Assembly (NCBI GenBank): GCA_023258655.1
Contig: JALQWO010000093.1
Coordinates: forward strand, 1-6,760
DNA: 6,760 nucleotides
From: Bacteroidia bacterium
GTDB lineage: Bacteria; Bacteroidota; Bacteroidia; NS11-12g; UBA955
Direction of reading: 5' to 3'
Part shown: positions 1 to 6,230 of the stretch, one piece after another
Layout: each line of letters begins with the position of its first letter
Position numbering within the stretch: position 1 is the first letter of the stretch
Program-made: the position numbers and the translations under genes
The notes under the pieces: model-generated
What the model was told of the DNA's origin: nothing
Seen by the model: the letters and a program-made list of their open reading frames with translations, nothing else
Database searches by the model: none

Positions 1-2110
1 ATACATCCACGGTTTGAACGCGTGCAACGGCATATAGGTCGATTTCAAAATAATTGCCCGACTCTGTTTTGTTGGCGTCTACCACGAAGGTAGCTGCATC
101 GGGACGGTAGTATGTGGTTTGAAATTTTGAGGTGTATTGGATGTCGGCCCCCAAGGTTAAATCCATGGCATGATGGAATGCAGGGGTTCTGTAACGGAGG
201 GAAGTTGTGGATTTCCAAACCGGCACACCGTAATTAAACAAATTGGTTAATTCAGAGGGTTTAAATGTCTTATTGGAAATGAATTGGTTTATTGAAAATT
301 TAGTAAAATTCCAATTAAAACCAAGGATAAACGACATGTATTGGGCATCATTTAATTGTGTTACGGGCACGGAATCAATGGACATGGTTGGATTGATCCA
401 AGTGCCGTTTTGAATGGTGAAAGAGGTATGAAATTTCTCCTTTTGTGTATCTGCAATTGGTGATCCATTTTGGTTTTTTGCGGGGTTTGGGGTTTTCAAT
501 TTGGCCACATCGGGCTTTTTGAATTTTGTTAAATAGAAAAAGGCCTGATTGCTTTTGTTGCCTGTGAACAACAGTTCTTTGTTGTACAAGAAATGGTTGG
601 AATAGAATGCTTGTTGTTGCAGGCTTGCTGGTTGAAATTGATTGTAATAGTAAAAGAGAACACCCCAAGACAATTTGCTATTTCCAGGACCCACGACGCT
701 CTGCGCATCAATATACATGCGACTAGAGGAATCAAAGGAATTTTGGACTGGGTCGTTGATGGAATTGTAATGGTAGGTTTTATGATAAATTGGCATCCCC
801 ACCGTGGTTTGGTTTGATCCTTTGCCAAATCCAGCCAATGTATGCATGGTGTTGATTCTTGGAATAAACTTACCATAGCCTTTTGAAACAAACTCCACAG
901 AATGGGAGGCCGTTGGATCCGTGAAGTTGTCATTGAACTGGCTCTGTTTGGACTGATAAGTTTGGGATTGGACAACATAATTTAAACTCAGTGAAGAAAA
1001 TCTGTATTGTCGCATTCCTGGGAAATAGTATTCTATGCCCGTTTTGTGGGTGAAAATGTGCCAAACATTGCTATCGGCTGTTTTGGTTTTGCTATCGAAA
1101 TAGGTTGATCCGTAGTAGTTGGTGTCGCGTTTACTGTCTTTGTACTCGTAGGTCAATCGTTGAAAAGCCACTTCCTGACTCACTGCCCAATGCTTGTTGA
1201 GATAGTATTTATGGCTAAATAGGTGCTCAAACTGTTTGAATTTGGAGGCGGCTGTAGTGAGTGTAGGGTTGTAAAAGCCCAAAGTTCGCATACCCCATTT
1301 TTCTGTCGATTGCGGAACGAAGAAGAGAGAATCAACGGCAAGTCCGCCATTTTCATTTCTGCTGGATCGGTTCCACGTGAGGGCGATGATTTGCTTGTAT
1401 CGGTTGTTTGTGCTTTGATACAAGCTGCCCAACTTGATGTTGCGGAATTGGTTGTTTTGTCCAGATCCGGTGTATTGCTCTTGGTTGATGATGCTGCGAT
1501 AATCGAGGGTGACATTCCATCCCGGACTAAAATTCTGGGTATGGAGCGCGTTCAGCGCGATGGTTTTTCCAGGTCCTTGTAAGTAGTTGAATTCTGTGAA
1601 AGGTGCAAAGGCACGGTAAAAATTCATGTCGCGTGCACGGGTGATTTGCGAACCAAATGGGTTGCAGCCTGGGTTCACGATGTCTTGCAGCGTGTTGATC
1701 TCAAAGCCGTTGTAAACGGGGCTTCCGGGCTCTCCCAGGTTGAACTGTTGTAAAAACCCCAAACCGTATCGTCCTTGACTGCGATATTGATTGACCCTAA
1801 TCTGTGCGGTGTCGATTTCGTTACAGGGGTAAATCAAGGTATCCTTGGGATTTTTGGTTTTTCTTTTGACAGCATTTGAAAACCACCATATGTAGGGCTC
1901 CAACGCGGCATTAAATTCGAGGAAGTCGGAAATACTTGTTGTCCTGGGTAGAACCTTGGATTTGGGTTTGTTTGCGGTGGTGTCTGATTTGATCGTCGAA
2001 GAATCTCCCCGTGATGCGGGTGCATTGGGTTCAAAGACCTGCGCAGCACCGGTTGTTACCCATGCGAATAGGCAAACGAAAACCCAAGCATATTTTAATT
2101 GTTTCTTCAA
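1..2110 (-). CDS. Putative outer-membrane porin (Porin_10-like), 3' end cut by window edge
   Basis: This is a continuous minus-strand frame of 703 codons with no stop. It begins with TTG at 2110 and runs off the left edge. The TTG start gives a classical signal peptide: MKKQLK, then a hydrophobic core AWVFVCLFAWV, then TTGAAQ with likely cleavage near residue 23. Residues about 24-90 form a Ser/Thr/Pro/Lys-rich linker. From about residue 100 the protein has alternating, aromatic-rich barrel strands. Residues 160-205 contain FYRAFAPFTEFNY and LHTQNFSPGWNVTLDYR, followed by a GQNNQF/NNRY segment. From memory this pattern is typical of the Bacteroidota 'putative porin' family (Pfam Porin_10). 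The inferred role is an outer-membrane channel; the substrate cannot be told. The last visible residues, DLYAVARVQTVDVY, resemble the closing strands of the family, so perhaps 40-80 residues are missing. No in-frame ATG occurs before codon 162, which supports the TTG start. Family confidence is good from motifs; the function is only inferred. Confidence 0.8.
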   Translation of the reverse strand, partial: MKKQLKYAWVFVCLFAWVTTGAAQVFEPNAPASRGDSSTIKSDTTANKPKSKVLPRTTSISDFLEFNAALEPYIWWFSNAVKRKTKNPKDTLIYPCNEIDTAQIRVNQYRSQGRYGLGFLQQFNLGEPGSPVYNGFEINTLQDIVNPGCNPFGSQITRARDMNFYRAFAPFTEFNYLQGPGKTIALNALHTQNFSPGWNVTLDYRSIINQEQYTGSGQNNQFRNIKLGSLYQSTNNRYKQIIALTWNRSSRNENGGLAVDSLFFVPQSTEKWGMRTLGFYNPTLTTAASKFKQFEHLFSHKYYLNKHWAVSQEVAFQRLTYEYKDSKRDTNYYGSTYFDSKTKTADSNVWHIFTHKTGIEYYFPGMRQYRFSSLSLNYVVQSQTYQSKQSQFNDNFTDPTASHSVEFVSKGYGKFIPRINTMHTLAGFGKGSNQTTVGMPIYHKTYHYNSINDPVQNSFDSSSRMYIDAQSVVGPGNSKLSWGVLFYYYNQFQPASLQQQAFYSNHFLYNKELLFTGNKSNQAFFYLTKFKKPDVAKLKTPNPAKNQNGSPIADTQKEKFHTSFTIQNGTWINPTMSIDSVPVTQLNDAQYMSFILGFNWNFTKFSINQFISNKTFKPSELTNLFNYGVPVWKSTTSLRYRTPAFHHAMDLTLGADIQYTSKFQTTYYRPDAATFVVDANKTESGNYFEIDLYAVARVQTVDV

Positions 2111-2185
2111 AGCAAGTCGGCCGCACAAATTTGCAAATAAATATTCAAGCTTGGTCGGCAAGGCGTAAATTGGTGAAAAATTGAA
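2111..2185. promoter_or_regulatory. Divergent intergenic region, probable back-to-back promoters
   Basis: These 75 bp separate the porin start (minus strand) from the small membrane protein start (plus strand), so both promoters must lie here or inside the neighbouring genes. The centre is AT-rich. On the minus strand, TTTATTTG (plus 2134-2141) differs by one base from the Bacteroidota -7 consensus TAnnTTTG and lies about 23 bases before the porin TTG. A TTG lies 17 bases upstream of it, slightly short of the usual spacing to the -33 element. On the plus strand, TAAATTGG at 2166-2173 is a weaker candidate with one mismatch and no well-placed -33 element. The palindrome CAAATTTG at 2126-2133 is too short to call an operator. 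This is inference from position and weak motif matches. Confidence 0.35.
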
Positions 2186-2647
2186 ATGACCATCTTGGGA
2201 GTATTGACGGACGAAGGATTTTTGCACTTGGTGGGCATTTTTTTGCTTAGCGGTGTCAAATTTCTTGGGGGATTGATTTGGGCTATTGCCTTTGTAGAAA
2301 ATGACTTGCTGGGTTGGTTTATTTCGGCATTGGGTGGGATTTTTGGTAGTTTCATTTGGATTTTTTTGGGACATTGGATACAAGCCCGGTGGCTGCGTTT
2401 TCAGCGATCTCGGGGTGGAGTGGATCATCCTTTGAAGAAGTTTAGCAAGAAAAATCGTCTGATTGTATTGGCGAAAAGAAAGGGTGGGGTGTATTTGTTG
2501 GTTTTTCTGGCACCGATAATCATCAGCATTCCTGTGGGATGTTTGGTATTGACCACCATGGAATCGAACCGTTTTCGATTGATGTTTTTAATGACAGTTT
2601 CTGTGTTGTTGTGGGGAACGGGCATTTATTTTTCTGTCAATCTGTAA
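2186..2647 (+). CDS. Small four-helix inner-membrane protein of unknown function
   Basis: This encodes 153 residues. Four hydrophobic helices are visible at about 12-37, 42-65, 101-125 and 129-151. The loop between helices 2 and 3 (about 66-100) is strongly basic (QARWLRFQRSR, then HPLKKFSKKNR and LAKRKGG), while the other connections are short and acidic or neutral. By the positive-inside rule both termini and the basic loop are cytoplasmic. The KKNR block and the helix-3 sequence APIIISIPVG are distinctive. They look like an uncharacterised small membrane protein that I recall being common in Bacteroidota, with a loose resemblance to 'small multidrug export' proteins. That resemblance is from memory and too weak to assign transport. 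The ATG at 2186 follows an A-rich leader (GAAAAATTGAA). The gene is divergent from the porin, and 108 bp separate it from the following lipoprotein gene, so co-transcription is possible but unproven. Confidence 0.75.
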   Translation: MTILGVLTDEGFLHLVGIFLLSGVKFLGGLIWAIAFVENDLLGWFISALGGIFGSFIWIFLGHWIQARWLRFQRSRGGVDHPLKKFSKKNRLIVLAKRKGGVYLLVFLAPIIISIPVGCLVLTTMESNRFRLMFLMTVSVLLWGTGIYFSVNL

Positions 2648-2755
2648 CGATCCAAATACACCTTGGATTTTCAAGGATATCCAGGGTAAGAAAAAGTCTA
2701 ATTTCGTGGATAGAGTTTGTTACATACCATGGATGATGACTAAATTGTACCCAAA
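2648..2755. other. Intergenic gap before the lipoprotein gene
   Basis: No gene is supported in this 108-bp stretch. Besides the small hairpins at its left end it holds two imperfect -7-like elements on the plus strand. TAATTTCG at 2699-2706 has one mismatch to TAnnTTTG. TAGAGTTTG at 2711-2719 has one extra spacer base. Neither has a convincing -33 TTG at the usual distance, so a promoter for the downstream two-gene unit is likely by position but not pinpointed. A four-codon ATG frame (2729-2743, MDDD then stop) lies just ahead of the gene and is probably chance. Confidence 0.3.
2650..2671 (+). terminator. Weak possible terminator hairpin after the small membrane gene
   Basis: Two bases after the TAA stop, ATCCAA (2650-2655) can pair with TTGGAT (2663-2668) across a 7-base loop, and a run of four T (2668-2671) follows at once. 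The stem is short, with only two G-C pairs, so it would be a poor intrinsic terminator. It competes with a second small hairpin, CCTTG (2661-2665) with CAAGG (2672-2676). Confidence 0.25.
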
Positions 2756-4804
2756 ATGAAGACACTCACCAAGTTCATTTGGCCAATTGCTATTATAGTT
2801 TTGATGTTCGCTTGCAAACGGGAACCGTTATCATGGGACAATCGGGTGGTTGCGCCGCTGTTTAAAACCAAGTTGGGATTGGGTCAAATTGATGCAAAAT
2901 TCCTACGAAAAACGCCTTCGGATAGCAGTTACACATTGACCTATGAGAATTTGGTTTACAGTTATCGCATGGCCAATGTGAGGGCCTATGATACAGGGCT
3001 CACCGCCTCATTCAATTTGAAAAAATTGAAGTTGAACGACCAAACCATCGTACAGAAAATTACGCTCGGACAGATTAACCCTATTTTTAAGTTGCTCAAC
3101 GGTCAAACGGCCGATATCCCAGAGCAAAACCAAGGAAATTTGGCCCCCGTAGACATTGATGCCAGCGCATTTTTTGAGACGGCAACTCTTGACAGCGGTT
3201 ATTTGGACATCAGTATTGCCAACAATTTACCGGTGAATGTGAAGTTGGTGGTTTTTGAATTGAACAATGCGGGCGACAACAGCCAAGTGGCGTATGATTC
3301 CTTTACCAATATTCCGATGAATGGAAAGGTGACAAAACGCATCGACCTAAGGAATAAAACAGTGACCAAGCAATTAAAGGGTAGTATCAAACGGTTGACA
3401 ACCGAGGCCAGCAATGGTCCGGTATTGATTGATGCGGATAAAGGAGTGGATGTGGAATTGACAGTTTCAAGGTTGCGCCCTAGATACGCGGTAGCCGCAT
3501 TTCCATCACAAAATGTGATTGAGCAAAATGAGGGACTCACCGTTTACATGGGCGGGGCAGAGGTGAAATATTTTAAGGCTAAGGCTGGAAAGTTGAAGAT
3601 CAATCTGGTGAGTACCATTCAGGAAGACATGACCATGTACTTCGAGATACCGAGTGCCAAAAAGAACGGCGTGGTATTGTCGAGCATCGTGAAGTTACCT
3701 GCCGCGCCTGCGGGTGGTTCAAGCAAGCGATTTGAAGACTTTGACTTGACCGATTACATCATTGATTTTCGGGGGAAGGATCCCGACGTAAAAGATACTG
3801 TGAATACATTCCACCAAATTTTGATTGTGCGGTTAGACAGTTCAGGCAGGAAGGTGGCCATTGGCTTGCGAGATAGTATTCGATTGGAGTACCGCATGGA
3901 ATCGTTGGTGCCGGATTATGCCATTGGATATATGGGTCAATCGCTGACGCAGACAGGGGATCAAAAGGCACCTTTTGATTTGTTCAAAGGACTGAATGGA
4001 GATTTTAAATTCAAAGATTTCAAGGTGAGCTTGGTGGTGAAAAATGGCATTGGAGCGGATGGAAGGGTGAAAGTAAATTCATTGAAGGGCGAGAATGTAT
4101 TTACAAAGAATTCCGTGGCATTGAATGCTACGCCGTTGGCCAATGATATTTTTATCACATCTCCCCCCTTTGTGAGGGATGCCTACACTGTTTCCGAGGT
4201 TGTGCTTGACGGCAACAATTCAAACATCAAGACGTTTATTGAGAATTTGCCGCAGATGTTGGATTATAACATTGACATGGAGGTGAATCCCAATGGAAAT
4301 GTGAGTTTGTATAAGGACTTTGTGTTTGATAACAGCCGGGTAGATATCTTTTTGAAAGTAGAGGCTCCTGCCAATTTTTCTGTGGGTGAATTTGTTCTTC
4401 GCGATACGCAGGCCATCGACTTGCAAACCATGGGCGATGTTTCACGCATCAAATCGGCCAAGATGGAAGTCAACGTGAGTAATACTTTTCCCATTGGGGC
4501 TAAGTTGCAGATGTCTTTGTTGGATGCCGAAATGGGATCTTTGACCCAATTAGACATTGATCCATCGGATCAAGTGATAGAACCTGCTGTTACAGATGTC
4601 AACGGGTATCCTACGCAGCCGGGCGAGACCTTTTTTACGCTAGGATTGGGCAAGGACAAAATTGAGGCGTTGAAAAAGGCCAAGTTTATTGCTATCACAA
4701 CCACTTTTTTGGGGTCGGGTCAGATGCAGAAAATTTACGATGTGAGCACGATTTCTGTGTCCACGGTCATCGATTTTGAGTATGAAGTTAACATGGGCAA
4801 ATAG
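2756..4804 (+). CDS. Large repeat-containing envelope lipoprotein, function unknown
   Basis: This encodes 682 residues. The N-terminus has a basic start (MKTLTKF), a hydrophobic core (IWPIAIIVLMF) and a Cys at residue 20 in the context LMFAC, a relaxed lipobox that suggests cleavage by signal peptidase II. The residues after the Cys (KREP) do not closely fit the Bacteroidota surface-export signal (K followed by two acidic residues), so periplasmic-facing or surface location is open. The rest is soluble and beta-rich, without further membrane spans. Similar segments appear near both ends: residues 149-170 (YLDISIANNLPVNVKLVVFEL) and 569-590 (KMEVNVSNTFPIGAKLQMSL). This suggests repeated beta-sandwich modules. 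A segment at 487-515 contains NNSNIKTFIENLP and a later NPNGN, which looks like a conserved motif of a Bacteroidota lipoprotein family I recall only as hypothetical. The next gene starts one base after the stop, so the two are probably translated together. The ATG at 2756 is preceded by an A-rich leader. Confidence 0.8.
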   Translation: MKTLTKFIWPIAIIVLMFACKREPLSWDNRVVAPLFKTKLGLGQIDAKFLRKTPSDSSYTLTYENLVYSYRMANVRAYDTGLTASFNLKKLKLNDQTIVQKITLGQINPIFKLLNGQTADIPEQNQGNLAPVDIDASAFFETATLDSGYLDISIANNLPVNVKLVVFELNNAGDNSQVAYDSFTNIPMNGKVTKRIDLRNKTVTKQLKGSIKRLTTEASNGPVLIDADKGVDVELTVSRLRPRYAVAAFPSQNVIEQNEGLTVYMGGAEVKYFKAKAGKLKINLVSTIQEDMTMYFEIPSAKKNGVVLSSIVKLPAAPAGGSSKRFEDFDLTDYIIDFRGKDPDVKDTVNTFHQILIVRLDSSGRKVAIGLRDSIRLEYRMESLVPDYAIGYMGQSLTQTGDQKAPFDLFKGLNGDFKFKDFKVSLVVKNGIGADGRVKVNSLKGENVFTKNSVALNATPLANDIFITSPPFVRDAYTVSEVVLDGNNSNIKTFIENLPQMLDYNIDMEVNPNGNVSLYKDFVFDNSRVDIFLKVEAPANFSVGEFVLRDTQAIDLQTMGDVSRIKSAKMEVNVSNTFPIGAKLQMSLLDAEMGSLTQLDIDPSDQVIEPAVTDVNGYPTQPGETFFTLGLGKDKIEALKKAKFIAITTTFLGSGQMQKIYDVSTISVSTVIDFEYEVNMGK

Positions 4805-4805
4805 G

Positions 4806-6230
4806 ATGAGGCGATTGGGAATCATTGGGTTGTGGTTACTGGGTTGTACGTCTGGGTTGGAGGCCTCTGCGATTGACGAAAAGGGAATGAAGCCAGCACC
4901 GCGTGAAGTGACGCCGAATACACCCAAATCCATTGCGGCTGGGGAGCTCTTCCGATACAATTTTAACAGTGGCTCAAATGTCTTGCCCTTTTCGATGATG
5001 GGGAAATTGGCCTTGGGTGGTTATGTGGGTTCAGATGTCACGCAAGATGTTGAGTCTCACTTGAAGGGAAACAACCGAGCGGGGATGTATCAGCAGTTAT
5101 CATTGGTGGTTTATCCGCTGCATACTCGGTTTGTTGGAGGTGCGCTGCGCACATCTTCCACGGCGCAATCCAGTGTTTCGCCGAAAAAGGTCTCTTTCAA
5201 CGCCATTTCCGTTCGTTCTGTTCAATCGGTTGGGGCGAGATTCACGGATGATGCGTATCGCCTCGTTTTTCGGGGCAATGGCTATTATAGGGGTCGGTCG
5301 TTGGCGGTGGGAGACAACCAATTTCAGGTGTTAGGTTACAATGCCGTTGATTTTCGTTTTGAAGGAAAATTGAGATTTCAAGTATCCTTGTTACAGGCAA
5401 CTTCGTTTTCTCGATTGCAGACCGGAAACATGTCGTTGTTTACCAGTGCTTCCGGCGATTCTTTGGCCTTCAATGGTCGATTTTACAGTCAGAGCGTAGG
5501 GAATGAGCCTTGGTTAAGCAAGGGTGTAGGTGTGGCGATTGGATTTGATAGAATGTTTAAAATCAGGGGTTTGGGTACGTTTAAGCATGCGGGGAGGACC
5601 CATTATTTGTGCGTAGGAGTCAAGGATTTTGGTTTTATTCAAATGCCCAAAGTGGCGGTGCAGAGCCGGGGTTATGTTTGGGACGCATCGATGCGTGGCT
5701 TGTCTGTTGCGGGTGAGTCGAATACCAACATGGTTGGTTTGAAACAGGCTGTAGTCAATGCCAAAGAGTTGCAGTTGAGCAATTGGTTTGGGAATCAGCG
5801 CGATTCAGCGGTTTCTCGATTACAGATTCAAGATCAGACGCGTTCAGGGACTGTATTAACGCCATTTGCATTGTATGCCGATTTGTTCAACATCAAGGTC
5901 AAAGATCAGTTTTTTAGCCTAAATGCCACGTACTTAAATGTGCCCGGATATCGTGTATCTGGTAGGGTTTCATGGGAAAAAACTTGGATGTCCAAGGGCG
6001 ATCAAAAATGGACTTATTTGACGTTGAATCCCTATGTGGCCCTCGGTGGATTTGACACGTATGATTTGGGTTGTGCCGTTAATTTCGAGACAACCATTCA
6101 GCGTTTGGGAGAGACATTTTTCCGCTTAGATTTAAAGGGCTTGGAAGCTTGGGCTATGCCAAACAAGCAGCACGGTGCAGGATTGTCTGCGTCGATAATT
6201 TTTAAACTTTCAGAATTGGTGATTCGATAA
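4806..6230 (+). CDS. DUF5723-like outer-membrane beta-barrel protein
   Basis: This encodes 474 residues from the ATG at 4806, one base after the lipoprotein stop (TAG-G-ATG). That start gives a compact signal sequence, MRRLGIIGLWLLGCTSGLEASA. In-frame upstream options at 4782 (ATG) and 4776 (TTG) would overlap the previous gene and put extra polar residues before the core, so I prefer 4806. The mature part has many short amphipathic strands and no hydrophobic helix, as expected of an outer-membrane barrel. Residues 146-190 contain FTDDAYRLVFRGNGYYRG, then LGYNAVDFRF and KLRFQVSLLQ, followed by SLFTSASGD and VGVAIGFD. VKDFGFI lies at 272-278. This series matches my memory of the Bacteroidota DUF5723 family, whose members have no defined function. 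Two processing sites are possible: signal peptidase I after ASA (residue 22) or lipidation at Cys14 in LLGC. The C-terminus (LSELVIR) lacks the usual terminal aromatic. The 3' end overlaps the convergent gene by 133 bp. Confidence 0.75.
   Translation: MRRLGIIGLWLLGCTSGLEASAIDEKGMKPAPREVTPNTPKSIAAGELFRYNFNSGSNVLPFSMMGKLALGGYVGSDVTQDVESHLKGNNRAGMYQQLSLVVYPLHTRFVGGALRTSSTAQSSVSPKKVSFNAISVRSVQSVGARFTDDAYRLVFRGNGYYRGRSLAVGDNQFQVLGYNAVDFRFEGKLRFQVSLLQATSFSRLQTGNMSLFTSASGDSLAFNGRFYSQSVGNEPWLSKGVGVAIGFDRMFKIRGLGTFKHAGRTHYLCVGVKDFGFIQMPKVAVQSRGYVWDASMRGLSVAGESNTNMVGLKQAVVNAKELQLSNWFGNQRDSAVSRLQIQDQTRSGTVLTPFALYADLFNIKVKDQFFSLNATYLNVPGYRVSGRVSWEKTWMSKGDQKWTYLTLNPYVALGGFDTYDLGCAVNFETTIQRLGETFFRLDLKGLEAWAMPNKQHGAGLSASIIFKLSELVIR

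Noticed and set aside
593..1582. Plus-strand frames at 593-817 and 1223-1582, and minus-strand frames in other phases across 375-1515
   Set aside because: All lie within the single 703-codon porin frame, which has a signal peptide and family motifs. Their translations show no domain-like pattern.
1834..2355. Short frames around the divergent gap (minus 1834-2049, plus 1956-2168, minus 2107-2355)
   Set aside because: They overlap the porin N-terminus or the small membrane protein in other phases and have no start context or recognisable sequence.
2539..2736. 65-codon plus-strand frame overlapping the end of the small membrane protein and the gap
   Set aside because: Most of it overlaps the well-supported four-helix protein in another phase; the sequence has no membrane or domain pattern.
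2729..2743. Tiny leader frame MDDD before the lipoprotein gene
   Set aside because: Four codons with no leader-peptide logic and no paired attenuator beside it.
4776..4805. Upstream starts (TTG 4776, ATG 4782) for the barrel gene
   Set aside because: They add polar residues before a signal sequence that is already complete from 4806, and they overlap the upstream gene without need.
3199..4960. Several minus-strand frames of 65-113 codons inside the lipoprotein and barrel genes
   Set aside because: They are antisense shadows of long, well-formed coding frames with signal sequences on the plus strand.
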